Origin: Hordeum vulgare subsp. vulgare
Lineage: Eukaryota; Streptophyta; Magnoliopsida; Poales; Poaceae
Length of the DNA: 64,000 nt
NCBI RefSeq assembly: GCF_904849725.1
Contig: NC_058523.1
Coordinates: forward strand, 339,553,948 to 339,617,947
Direction of reading: 5' to 3'
This document shows positions 9,522 through 21,648 of this stretch, piece after piece. How positions within the stretch are numbered: the first letter of the stretch is position 1; the number at the start of each line of letters is the position of its first letter. The notes beneath the pieces are model-generated. The model searched no databases and had not been told where the DNA came from. It saw only the letters and a program-made list of their open reading frames with translations. The position numbers and the translations under genes are program-made.

Positions 9522-12500
9522 TGTCACATCCCTAGCTACCCTTTGATGATTAGCAAGATTGTGCTCATGTTTTATTCTTGCATTAAAAATGAAAATAGAA
9601 ATCGAAGATAAACCCTAGCACTTTCATATTCAATCCAATTCAAAACTTGTGATAAATCAATGAACCCAAAATGGCCTTCATAAAAGTCCATCATTTTTTA
9701 TAAATATTGGAAACAATAATTCACCGGTGAAACTTATTTTAAAATACATTTGGCATTCTATTTAAAACATAAAAGCTACTGAAATCACCCAAATATGTGA
9801 TTTCAAATATTCATAAATTCCTAAAATGTTGAATCTTTTATATGGGATTGGAAATATTCCAAATAACACCCCAACATTATTTTCACTATTTTAGGAATAG
9901 TCTGGAGCAAAAAATAAAATCAAACAAATGTGAGAAATGATAAAACAGAAATCAGAAAAGAAAGAAAAGGAAAAAGGCTTATCTGTCGCTTACCTTGGCC
10001 GAGCCCAGCTTTCCCCTGTGTCGTTCCCTGCGCCAGTCTGCAGCAGGAGGTGGCCGCCGCTCCCTCCGGCGCGGCCACGCACCTGGGTGCCTGCCTGGCC
10101 TCCCCGTTGCACTAGCCGCGAAGGGATAAGCCCCCGCAACCCATTATAGCTCTCTCCCTCTCCTCATTCGCTCTCCTGCTCCCATCTCTCTCGGCCGCCA
10201 TTAGAGTCAAGCTTGAGCTCGAGCTCGCCATCGTCTCTGGCCTCCGCAAGCCTCCCTGAGCACGCCTTCCTCTCCGCCTCGTCGAGCACGTCGTCCTCGC
10301 CAAAGGAAACAAGCCCGCGAGCCCTGCAACGCCTGAACGCCGTCGTCTTCTTCCTCGGATCACCGATGCGAGCCACCGTTGTTCTCCCTCTCCAGTCTAT
10401 CCCCGAGCCCGCTCTCGACGTCTCTGCAACCCCTGTGAGCTCAGGATGATTCCCCCCTCTTTTTCCCGTCGATTCTGTGCCCTAGCGCCTGATTCCACCG
10501 GAGCCCGATGAGATCCACCGCGGGAGCTCGTCGCCAGTGATGTTCTGATGATGGGTTGGTCCATCTGAGACCACCATCAGCCTCAACGTGTCGCATAGAT
10601 GCTGTAGGAGCCAAGCCCCGACCCTTTAGCACTCTATATCCATGACCTCGACGTTGCCCGAGCTCCGGCAGCCGCCGAGCTCGTCGTCGGCGTCACCTCC
10701 GGCCGTTTCAACCCCTGAGACTAGCAAAAGTGGACTCGCAAATGAGTGTCCGTTCTTCCAGTGCCTTCCGTCGCTCATTTGGTCGCCGGAGGAGCATTTT
10801 CGATGCCCTCCGCCGTCCCTGGAGCCACCGGTGGCTCATCGCCGGTGGGTTTGACTCCCAGCACCGGTGGGTTGACTCCCCTAAGCCTATGACAGGTGGG
10901 GCCAGCCCCTGGCTAATCAAGTTTAAGTTAATAAAAATAATTAGTTAATTAAATCACTAACCACACACTGACATGTGGGCCAGCCTCTGTTAATTTTGCT
11001 ATTTAACTTAAAGTTTAATTAAAATCTAACTAGAGTCATTGACTAGTGGGTCCCACTAGTCAGGTTTGACTTTCAACGGCTAGACTGACCTGCTGATGTC
11101 ATGCTGATGCAGTAATACTATTTCTGTTTTAAATAATTCTAGATAAGTGCAAAACTTTGGAAATTCATAGAAAATTAAATATAACTCCAAACTTGACAAA
11201 TAATATATGCAAATTGATTAGAAAAATTCAATGAACACAATGGTGCTACTTTCATGCATGACAAACAAAGTTATGAAACAGCATCAGGTCAAATCAATTA
11301 AAGTAATTTAATAAATGTGCCATTTTAAATAGTATTTGAATTTGAATTCAAATCAACATCAAACCAAAGGTTGATAGCGACACTAGCTCATGCTACGTTT
11401 CATTTCATGCCATGATCATGCATCATATTGTTGCATATGAATGTTATTAATTGTTGTTATTATTTTGATAGGCTCTGTCCTTCCGGATACGTTCGAATAT
11501 CTGACTGACGGATTTAACCCTCCTGCTGAGCAACAAGGCAAGCACCCTTTTGATCATCCTGATATATTCCCATGTTCTTGCTCCTGCTCCCACTTATTGC
11601 ATTAGGACAAAAATTTTCAAATGCTTTACTTCGGTAGCTGAACCTATTCCTTTGCATGACCTGTCATTGTCACAGTAAATAGCCAAACCTTGCAACCTAG
11701 CATACCTGGTAGTTGCTTGAGCCATGATGTGCCTTTTCCTGCTATGCTTTCTATGCCTAGAGTTGTGTCAGGTCTGTTTCATCTAGGTGATGAGAAGGAA
11801 TGGATGAATGTGTTCTAGTGACTAAGTATATGTGTGGAACCTGATTTGGTAAAGGTACCGATGAAAGGCTATGTAGACCGTTCTTAGGAACTGAGTTCCG
11901 TGTATGTAATCCAAGACTAGATACTACCACATGCCGAGCCCTAAAATATGACCCTGCTCGACTTATTAATCGCCTAGTACGTGGTCCAGGAGTTGTAAGT
12001 AGTTTCTGGTGTTTATAGTCATGCTGGAGGCCGTGCATAGTGCTGACCTTAGAGGTGGGCTATGATGCGGTAGGCAGTGGCACGGTGTACCAAGTGGCAC
12101 CCGGATGGTGGGCTTGGGAACCCTGCGCACATCGTTTGGGGCCGTAGCGGAAACCTCGGCCGGACTTCCATGCAGGTTCACTCTCAAATAGGTGATAAAC
12201 CTGGACTAGGTATTAGCGTGGTTAACGGTCGTGGCTGACTCCCTCGCTGGGCTTCCGCTTGAAGGTTGCCGAGGTGCATGACGTGCACATGGCGATAAGC
12301 GACGAGAGCGTGTGTGAAGAAGTACACCCCTACAGGGTTATGATCTATTCGAATAGCCGCGTCCGCGGATATGGACTACTTGGAGACATATGTTGTTCAT
12401 TGATAACTTTAATGGCTACTTATAAAAGTATCAAGATAAGCGTGAGTATCATGTATGGCATTTCCGTAGGGAGACAGAAAGGAATCCACGATAGTGTATT

Positions 12501-13536
12501 GTTGTGGTGGTAGTGGACTCATGTACAACTTATCAAAGCTGTTTTAAACTATTCAAAATTGTAGTATAGTCTAGCCAAGAGTCAAAGCTGGCTTGCTGCA
12601 TGTAACCCCACAACCCCCTTTATTGGTACATGTGCATGAGTAGATAGATCCGTTCTAAAGTCTTGCTGAGTACTTTTGTACTCATGTTTGCTTAATGAAT
12701 GTTGCAGAGGATACCCACGAGCCAGCAAGTGGGTTCTATCTAGACCTCGATGATGACGAGTAGCTGGTGTCCCAGCTACGACCTGGCCCCTTTCAGAAGG
12801 GATCTGTAGATAGTGAGGCTTATGCCTTTTCCTTTCAACTGTTTGTACTCAGACAGCTTTAATGCTTCCACTTGGTTTGTATGACTCTGCTTGTATGACT
12901 TGAGTGTCGGGTCCTGTGACCCCTACCTGTATGAACATATTATGCAAGACTCTTCCGAGTCTTCTAAATAAATGTTGTGTTGTTGTATGGTTATGTTGTG
13001 ATGCCATTGTTGTATCTATGCATATCGAGTATGTCATGCGTACGTGTGATGCACTGTGATATGTATGGGATTCGACACCTAGTTGTATGCCCTTAGTAGC
13101 TCTCTATACAGAGAAATGCCCCTTTGTGCTTCCAACGAGCCTTGGTAGTTCGCTACTGCTCCGTACACATTGGTTGACCGGCATGTATCCTTCTTAGATG
13201 TTGTGTCTCTCTCTACGGGGATATGTCACGTGGTGTAATGGAGTCCTTGTAGCTTGCTACGACTCGTCTACACTCGCTGATGACCGACACCTGCTTTGCT
13301 GGGTTAGGTATGCCTGTCTCTGTACAATTGAGCCACTTGAGTTTATGACTAGTTATGTCGACCCGGGTTCTTTGACATTGGAATACTAGCGACACAAATG
13401 CATACGTGAGTCAAAAGGCGCAAACGGTCCCGACTAAGGTAAGGTGGCAACTGTGGGCTTAACAGTGCATGAGACCGCAAAGGGATGCGATGTGTTACAA
13501 GCTGGATTCCTATGGCTTAGGATCGGGGTCCCGACA
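9522..13536 (+). mobile_element. Diverged solo LTR of the Tekay-like family inside the LINE
   Basis: It begins TGTCACATCCC and ends GGGGTCCCGACA, the same ends as the other long LTRs in this window, but it is clearly more diverged from them than they are from each other. Length is 4015 bp. It carries the same layout: AT-rich start, GC-rich island (about 9990-10900), a decayed form of the 1890 palindrome, the stem-loop at 12667-12684, the exon-like block at 12708-12763 and AATAAA near 12967. No internal domain is attached. Its insertion split LINE ORF2. Confidence 0.92.
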
Positions 13537-13541
13537 AGTGC

Positions 13542-15313
13542 CTTGTGGAACTGTGTTGTGGTAGTAAGTGTTCCATATTAAATCAACCCAGGGCACTTCT
13601 GCTTTATTTAAAAACTTATCCACATGTTAAAGAAGCAGAGCCTCATTCTGGACAGACATATTCATAATACCCAAACCACCTTTCATTTTTGGTCTGCACA
13701 CCAAGTCCCAGGCCGTAAGAGAAGGTGCATGGTCTTGGCCATTTTTCCTCCAGAGACATTGTCTTTGTATCCTTTCCAACTGCTTAATGATCCCTGGTGG
13801 TATGTCCAGAATAGAGAGGAAAAAGATGGGAACAAAGGACAAAGCTGAGTTAAGATATTGCAAACGACCACCCTGAGCCAGGAAGGAGGAGCTAGCAGAT
13901 AGTATCCTTTCCATGTTATCCACCAGTGGCATGAGATCAATGATCCTTGGTTTGGTTGTCCTAACAGAAAAACCAAGATATGTGAAAGGCAGCGACCCTA
14001 CCTTACACCCAACATAGTCAGCTAGCCTTTGAAGTCCCCCCTAATCAATATTGATAGGCACGAGAGCAGGTTTGGGATAATTTACTTGAAGACCAGTGGA
14101 CTGTGAGAAAAGCATAAGCATCTTTTTGAACTCCAGTAGCCGGGACTCCACATCAAGCAAAATGATAAGAGTGTCATCTGCATATTGGACTATTAGGAAG
14201 TCCTTATCATGGCAAGTGATTGGCAGCTGAATGAGCCCATTCTCCAACAACTGATTCACCAAAGTTTGAAGAAAGTCAGCAGCAATGGAAAAAAGGAACG
14301 TGGACATGTGATCTCCCTGCCTTACACCCTTCTTGCACATGAATTTTCTACCTGGAACTCCATTAAGGAGAACTAAGGATGAGCCAGAAGAGAGCAGCTG
14401 CTGTACCCATAATATCCACCTCTCATTAAAGCCCTTGTGTCTAAGAACCTGAAATATAAATTCATGTTCCATAGAGTCAAAAGCCTTTTCAAAATCAAGT
14501 TTGAGGATGACAATGGGTTCCTTTGAGTGATGACACTGGTGGAGGTATTCCAATGTCCATCCAACACAATCTTGAATAGTTCTAGACTTGATGAAACCAT
14601 ACTGGTTCTTATGGATGCATTTCATGGTCTGTAACTGCAGTCTATTGGCAACCATTTTGGAAAGGAATTTAAGTCCCATTCCAGTGAGGGAGATTGGCCT
14701 AAAATCACCCACTTGTCCAGGAGAACTCTTTTTGGGCACCAAGGTTATGTAGGAAGAGTTCATATTTTCCAGTTTTGCAATCCCTGCATGGAAATCATTT
14801 GCAAGCTGATAAAAGTTATGACAGATGATATGCCAACATTTTAAAAAATCCATTGAAACCATCTAGACCTGGAGCTTTATCAATGGGCATTTCTTTGACA
14901 GTGTTATCCATCTTCACTTTGGTAAAAGGCAAAGTAAGAACATCTAGCCCTTCTACCCTATGTATGAGAGACAGAAGGTTGAAAGCCAGGTTTATTCCTT
15001 GGGAGGAGCCCATCCTGTCCTTGAAATAAGACCAAAAGCAGCCAACAATCTGTTCATGATCAGAGATAAAAGATCCATCCTCCAGTTTAAGTGATGAAAT
15101 GGAGTTTCTTCTATATCTTTCAGTTGCCATGACAAGAAAAAACTTGGTGTTCTCTTCCCCCACCTTGATGAATCTGATAGTAACTCTCTTTTTCCAGTAA
15201 AGGAATTGTAAATGCAGAAGGTGTTCTAAGTGAAGATTCACAATCACTCTGAAGTTGGCTTCAGGTCTGAACAGGGGTCTGAGCTCTTCTAGATTATCAA
15301 GACATCGCACCAC
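13542..15313 (-). pseudogene. LINE ORF2, reverse transcriptase part
   Basis: The minus-strand frames 14041-14862 and 14816-15313 give a non-LTR reverse transcriptase. Visible motifs are DKAPGLDGF before the fingers, FRPISLTGMGLKFLSKMVANR, LDFEKAFDSMEH, GVRQGDHMSTFLF and the catalytic QYADDTLI. The thumb and connection follow at 13627-13976 (LYLNSAL-type and PKMKGGLGIMNM text). At least one frameshift (near 14820-14862) and further stops break it. The catalytic YADD is intact, but the protein cannot be made. It joins the endonuclease part upstream and the zf-RVT part beyond the solo LTR. Confidence 0.9.
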
Positions 15314-15586
15314 TTGATTGCACTTATCAATGAGTGCTTTGATCTGAGAGAGGCTAGTCTGCCATCTCTTCAGAGCCTACCTCAGGTGTTTAAACCTATC
15401 CATTATGATGGCACTGGTGTGGCTTTTTCTCGAGGGAACCATCCAAGAATTCTGGACACAATCAAGGAAACCAGCCATTTCCACCCAATAGTTTTCAAAA
15501 CGAAAGAGGTTACATTTAGGAATGGAAGTGTTTACTGTCACAACACATGGGACATGATCAGATGCAGATTTTGCTAAAGGAAGGAC
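15314..15586 (-). pseudogene. LINE ORF2 linker between endonuclease and RT
   Basis: This connecting part of ORF2 reads with stops and shifts in minus-strand frames (text such as NYWVEMAGFLDCVQNSW and SASDHVPC can be seen). SDH is the last conserved motif of the endonuclease fold. The plus-strand frame at 15314-15577 is an overlapping shadow. Confidence 0.6.
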
Positions 15587-16243
15587 CTATGTCAATGGAT
15601 AGGAAGATATCCAATTGGCAGAAGTGAAGAACCAGTCTAATTGTTCCAACAGTGGTGAATCTTGCATATTTAACCAAGTGAAAGACCTACTCTTCAGTGG
15701 TAGTTCTAACAGACCCAAATGGCCAATAATCTCAAACATATCATTCACATCAGCACCAGGAAGATTTCTATTAGACGGTGAGCGAATAAAGTTGAAGTCT
15801 CCAAGAAGTAGCCAATTATCATTGACAGGGATATTTAGGTTATACAGCCAGCTCACAAACTGATCTCTGGCCTCTCCTTGGCAAGGACCATAAACATTGA
15901 CCAGAATCCAAGTTTCAGAGTTACGGTTCGAGGTGAAAGACACAATTAAACCAAAGTTGTGAGATTCAATCAAGGTGCCAGTTAATATGGAGGAATTCCA
16001 CAGAGTGATTAATCCACCAGAGGCACCACGCGAGAGACTATATGCAAATTGATCAAACCTTTTGGGGCAAAAACTTCTAACACTCCGATAATTAATATGT
16101 TGCATTTTTGTTTCCTGGAGGCAAACAACCGAATCCATGCTTTCATCTATTTTTTTACGAACTGCCCTTTGTCGTGAATCTGAATTTAATCCACGCACAT
16201 TCCAGCAAGGAACCCGCCAACTTCTTGTAGATCGACTATCCAT
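15587..16243 (-). pseudogene. LINE ORF2, AP-like endonuclease
   Basis: From the ATG at 16241-16243 the frame reads MDSRSTRSWRVPCWNVRGLN, the standard start of plant L1 ORF2. Motifs of the exonuclease-endonuclease-phosphatase fold follow in order: WNVRGLN, VVCLQETKM (metal-binding E), VNVYGP and LLGDFNFIRSP (catalytic D and N). A stop at 15587 after SSYPLT ends the frame before the final SDH motif, which remains in the downstream sequence. This domain nicks target DNA for target-primed reverse transcription. The start is chosen by the conserved WNVRGLN close to the N terminus. Confidence 0.9.
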
Positions 16244-17047
16244 AGCAACAAGATTTAATAAAAAAGGCGCAGTTACATAATAAATGACACAACCATAGTT
16301 CAAAGAGCTGTGACACACATCAAGCAATAGCAGGATAAAAGAAACATCAGATAAAGCTGAGAAACATAAACACTCATTTAATCATCATTGGATGGAGGCT
16401 TGAAAACAACAGGATCTTCCATAAATCGATCCGTAGTGAGCTTCTCAGGGGCGATGCCGAGACTTTGGCCGACAACTTAGATCACCCTAACCGGAGTTGC
16501 CGATGGGATGGACTCCTCCTGCGATGGTGGCGGTACGGCATGATCAGCCGATACTTCCATGGGTTTAGCGCGTGAATTTCTCTTCTTAGGCACGTGCATC
16601 GAGAGCTCCTACAGAGCAGGCTTGAAGCCATCACGCTTGACAGATCTTCTGGTGCATCTGCGGACCAATGAGTCTACAATTGGAGTGGCCTTCTTGTGCG
16701 ACACCTTCTTCATGGCTATAGGAGATGAAAAGGAGAAAAGATCCCCTCATGGTGTTAAGTTGCCATTAGTTGACGACGTTACCTCAGAGATGGGAGGCAG
16801 TAGGAGTGCAGTCCCGATAAACGATGTTGGGCTCCCCACGATCTTCATCAAATGGAATTGACCAGGAGCACTTGGAGAGCACAATAGGTGTAGCCGCCAT
16901 CATCTGAAGGTGATGAGGGACATGTAGTGAACTGAACACCCCCATGAGGGCTTCAAAAGACCTTGCCTGTGAGACAACAGGCGACAGTGGTGGACCGTAA
17001 GCTACACAGACTGCTCCAATCATCAGGTTGACTGGCTGAAAGATGGG
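16244..17047 (-). other. LINE sequence between ORF1 and ORF2
   Basis: About 0.8 kb with no trustworthy frame. Some may be the decayed C-terminal end of ORF1 (Pro/Glu-rich text occurs just upstream). Open frames on the plus strand here lack any motif. Confidence 0.45.
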
Positions 17048-19391
17048 CTACTGGTAAGGAACAATTGCCAGCAGATTTAACTCATTAGGAGCCTCATCGA
17101 CAACATCATCAACATCAGCAGGGACATGATCATCAGCTTCAGCATTGTCTGGCTGGGGATCCACGATCACAATTTCTTGGACTGAATCAGATGATGTTGG
17201 TTGGTCGATGACCATGGATTCCTGATCCTGCTCAGGCACAACAGGTTCGGCCTTTGGAGCTTCAGCGTGCCAACCCCAACCTCCATCTTCAGGTTGAACT
17301 GGAGGCTCTGGCATTGGAGGTGGTGGCGGCACATCATTCCACCCTAGAGCAGGGTAAGGTGGCAGAGCAAAAAGAAGATTATCTTGCTCAAGCTGACCTG
17401 GCATCGGGTGGGGTTTGCCATTGAGAGGCATGTGGGCATGTGCTCTACAAAGGCTGCACCCAGGATGTATAGTGTCCCAGACCAAGAAACCCTTGCTCCA
17501 CCCCAACCAACATATTTGGAGAATGTAACGCTCCGAGGAACCAGAAAATCATTCAGGAATGATGCAAAGACGATGGAGCGAACAGGATATGGATCATCAC
17601 TGACCTTGCACGTGTTCACCGCAACACGTAGATCATCGGTGTTACAGAAATCTAGCGGCACACCCAAAAACATCAGACATCCTTGACGAAACCCTGCAGC
17701 GCCACAAAAACCTACGCCCTCATTGTGCCGCATGAATCTAACAAAGGAGTCATTCCCCAAGTCCCAAGGAACCATCTGAACAACAACAAAACTCTCCCCA
17801 GCATCTCTAAGCTCAAACAATCCTACCCCCGCAATCCAAGGTTGTGCAGAGCGGACATGAAAACCTATGTTGTGCAGAAGATCGACAACTTCCCGTCATA
17901 CCCGACCGATGAGGTTGGCGGGCGGGACATGCATCACCTCAGCGATGAAGAACTGCTCATGTCGGCGGGCAATGGGTATCGCCGGAGTGATGAAAGACCT
18001 TGGCAAGCGGTTTGGGCTGCCGTCGATGATGTGATGGCCCGGAGGGACATAGCGCTCATGGTCCAACTTGAAGTTGGCCATGTCAGGGACTGTAGCTGGT
18101 GGAGGTGGTGTCAATGGTGGTGGCTCAGATGGAGTCCTAGGAGATGATGAGTGCGATGAGATAGGGGAGAACTATTCGGTAGGCTTCACGGTTTCCCCAA
18201 GACCAGAACAGATTCTCGAGAAATCAGTGACAAGGGAGGTGGTGGGGCTCTTCCATTTCCAAGTAAGACAATTATCACGCATAAAAGAAGCACAATTAGA
18301 TTTCGTATGGCCCACCCTGCCGCAGGGCGAGCATATCTGCGAAGTCGTGCAGTTGGGAGCTAGGTGCCCACGATTCAAACAGATCATGCGAGAAAATATC
18401 TCCTGAACCATGTCATTAATTAAATTGTCGAAGAGCTGAAGGGCCTATTGCGAGGAAGGAATATCAGGCCCGTTTAAAGATGAACCCACTGCCGACCCAT
18501 GAGCTGAAATCTGATTGGAGGAAAGCCCATTGGCAAAATCATCCGATGGCGCCAGTTTGAATGAACCTGAAATCCCGCCCGTAGGGGAGGGAGAAACAGT
18601 ATCCTTAGCAAGAGAGGAAGAAATCCCGTTCATTCCGCTGGTACGATTTTGAATACCGAAGAAAGTGAAAGGTGACACCGGCTGAGAAACCGTCCCGAAA
18701 GTAATGTGGGGAGTCGCCGTCGTCCACCGGAGTTCAGACGGCGGTGGTGCACTGATAATTACGCGCTCTTGCTGTGGAGTAGAATAACCTGCATTCTGAA
18801 GCATCGTAAGTTCATCCTGGGTGACAGGACACCTATAACCTTTGCAAACCTCATATTGTTGGAGAGCTGCAAAAGATTGTTTCTTGCGTGTGGATGATCC
18901 AGATTTAAGAGATGACTTGACAGGTCTGGAATGCATTGCCATCAGACCTAGTGATGCCCTCCTCTTAGACGGGCTAACTAAAATCCATTCAACATCACAC
19001 TGTTTCCTCCATAGGGTAAATTCACGACGCCAATTTGGACCACCATTGCCCCATAGATGAAAGAAACATTTAAAACTGGAGCATTTATAAGATCACAAGG
19101 AAAGAATATGAAACCCAACTTGCTTGCAAGAAACCCTGAACGAGAGACCGAGTCCTTGACTTGTGTAACCACAAGATCAATGGCCGAACCCCCAATGGCT
19201 GACTCAAGCACGACAGCGACAGAATCCTCAGATAAGCGGAAAACGTGACGGCTAAAGGAGATCACCATGAAGAAAGGGCAACGATGATCCGTCGGGTGCA
19301 CAGAAAAACCAGAGTGACGAAACACATCATCCGCAAAAGCCGCACCAGGTGAAAAATCCAGATCCAGCGTGGAGCCACCCATGCAGGCCAT
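17048..19391 (-). pseudogene. LINE ORF1, nucleic-acid-binding protein remnant
   Basis: Starting at ATG 19389-19391 (MACMGGSTLDLDFSPGAAFA) the minus-strand text runs through several frames: 18978-19391, 18445-18942, 18172-18411, 17344-17820 and 17048-17506. Near 18330-18400 is a zinc-knuckle region. The second knuckle has C-x2-C-x4-H-x4-C (CSPCGRVGHTKSNC); in the first the leading Cys is replaced by Arg. The C-terminal part is rich in Pro, Glu and Asp (EPPVQPEDGG). Plant L1 ORF1 proteins bind element RNA; this one is broken by at least four stops or shifts. Confidence 0.75.
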
Positions 19392-19555
19392 GGTAGAGAA
19401 CACGTAGAGGAACGTGATAGTTCACCTGAGATGATGATCGGATAGAGAGAGGTGCACGTCGGCTAGAAATCCAGATTGCCATGGAGTCACCGGTGCAGGA
19501 TGTGGGAGGTGGGAGTCGCCATTAGCAAGTTATTTGTTGTGTGTGTAGGTCCACC
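19392..19555 (-). other. LINE 5' UTR
   Basis: Short leader between the ORF1 start and the right target-site duplication. It suggests the LINE is complete at its 5' end. Confidence 0.55.
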
Positions 19556-19568
19556 CACGTATATCTTG
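19556..19568. repeat. LINE target-site duplication, right copy
   Basis: Exact repeat of 8468-8480 (CACGTATATCTTG). Confidence 0.9.
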
Positions 19569-21138
19569 TTGAGATTAGTTTAATGATCACGCTTGTGCTT
19601 CACTTATATCCTAAGAGAAAATGTTGAATGAACTAAATTTCATAAAACATGAGATTATATATGCTTCATGTGCTTTTCCCATGGGGAGTAGTGACTTCAC
19701 ATACTAAGAGTATAAGCAATACAATTTATTGGAGGTTAGCAAACATAGCATTGGTCACTTAAATAATTCAAGAAAGAATATTGAAGGAAGAGAGATTTCA
19801 TATATAAATATACTATCTTGGACATCTTCTATGATTTTGAGACCCCATTAATTATTTTCAAACTTGATCAAGTAGTTGAAGTTGGACAAGGAATATAACG
19901 TAATGGTTATGATTGAGTATATTTGCATAGAATTTATATTCTTATGGATCCACCAACATGTGGTGCTTGCTTAGAACCTTTTGCTAGCCAAAACTTCATA
20001 CTAAGTAGAGATGCTACTTGTGCATCGAAACCCTTGATCCAAGTTTCTTCCGTGAGAGTCCACCATACCTACCTATATATGGTATTTCACTGCCATTCCA
20101 GGTAAATTTGCATGTGCCACCTCGAAACCCTTCAAATAAGCATCCATTTTTTGTGCTCATCATTATCTTCCATCCTAAGCGAGTTATTCTCATGATGAGT
20201 GTTTATTCACTTGTCATTACACGAGAGAGTCTGGTAAAAAGGATGCCTAGTCCTGCATAATACAAAAATAAATAAAGAAGAACTCTCCCTAGAAAGTTGA
20301 TTGTTTCGAGGGCACCCGTGGATACGGCTAGACATGGAATGTGATTGAATGGCTGAGGGGGAGTAAAAATTCCAATTCTATTTGGGAACCGCCAATAATT
20401 TGATTAGCATGGAAGATGTTGAATTATCTTGTCATAATGTTGACAGGAAAGGCAGACCACCGAAAATTACATATTCATCACTTTTTCAAAACAATGAGCT
20501 CTGGTACCTCTACAAATCCATGATTCCCTCTCCGAAGCGACAATCTATTTAATTTCATGTTACTTACTTTTCATGTTGAGTCAGCTTATTATTCCAACCT
20601 CAGTTTATTAGTTGGTAAGCATCATATGGTGGGGAAAGATCCAAACACATATATCCAGTCAAATATATTTGGTCATGATTCATTATTGTTGACGATCATA
20701 TTTATGCTAAGTATGTTGGGAGGCGAAACTTTAAGCCCCTATCTTCCTACGTGTTCGATTGAAATTGCTTGTTCTAAAAATTTGCATTGAGTGTCAGCAA
20801 TCATGGAAGACTAAATGATAGTTCAGTATGTGGAATTTGCTAAATCAAAGCTCTTACATAGACCCTTCCTGAAAATAAGATTGAATTGTAATTAGGACTG
20901 AAAATATAGTTTTCTAGCTTTCAAGAAAGTTTATGGTCTATACTTTAACATGTGAATAGCTTGTTACTTGATCATGAGAAGTTCTATGAGAAAAGAGTTG
21001 TTGTTTTATGATGCTAGAAAAAGTGATTGGAAGTAACGTTGTTCAAACTTATATACTATGCTAGCATTCACACTTCATCAATTATTTCATTTATCATTTA
21101 CCAACTCGAGGACGAGTAGGAATTAAGCTTGGCGATGC
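19569..21138 (+). mobile_element. Retroelement A internal region up to the polypurine tract
   Basis: AT-rich, non-coding continuation of 6163-8467 after the LINE. It ends with GAGGACGAGTAGGAATTAAG and CTTGGCGATGC directly before the LTR start TGATACG. That junction is typical for the plus-strand primer site of this group, here with G to C in the usual GGGGATG. Short open frames (20018-20260, 20557-20790) show no motif. Confidence 0.65.
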
Positions 21139-21648
21139 TGATACGTTGCCAATATATCGATAATTTATGAAGTATTCATGCCATTACTCTACAACTTTCA
21201 TATAATTTTGGCAACATTTTATATTATTTTTGGGACTAACTTACTTATCCAGTGCCTAGTGTCAGTTCCTGTTTTTGTGTGTTTTTTGTTTTGCATAAAA
21301 TCCATATCAGACGGACTCCAAACGTGATAAAAATTTATGAAGTTTTGTTTGGAATATATATGAATTTTGGAGTCGGAACCAATGCAAGATGATGCCCGAG
21401 GGAGGCACAAGCCAATAGGGCGTGGCCCAGGGGGTGCCCTGATGTCTTATGGTCATCCCATAAGTCGGTTGACGCTCTCCTTCTGCCACATGAAACATAT
21501 TTTGCGATAAAAATCCCCTCAAAATTTCAACCCGATCGGAATTACGGAACTCCGGATATTTAAGAAACAGTGAAGGGCCAGAAAACATAAGTGAAAACAG
21601 GTGAGAAACAGAGAGAGATATCCAAACTCAAAGGGGTTGCTGCCCTAC
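21139..21648 (+). mobile_element. Retroelement A 3' LTR, left part
   Basis: Begins TGATACGTTGCCAATATATC right after the polypurine-like tract. It is cut at 21648 by the Tekay-like insertion and resumes at 35000. The full LTR without the insert is about 1.53 kb. Confidence 0.8.
21644..21648. repeat. Tekay-like element target-site duplication, left
   Basis: CCTAC, repeated exactly at 34995-34999. Confidence 0.93.

Larger units (their letters stand above)
8481..19555 (-). mobile_element. L1-type LINE, interrupted by a solo LTR
   Basis: The element lies on the minus strand between perfect 13-bp target-site duplications. Its poly-A tail appears as TTTTTTT at 8481. It contains ORF1 with a zinc-knuckle region (17048-19391) and ORF2 with endonuclease, reverse transcriptase and C-terminal zinc-binding region (8614-16243), in the usual L1 order. 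Without the 4-kb LTR at 9522-13536 it is about 7 kb, close to full length. Both ORFs carry stops and frameshifts, so it is inactive. It inserted into the untranslated region of retroelement A. Confidence 0.9.
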
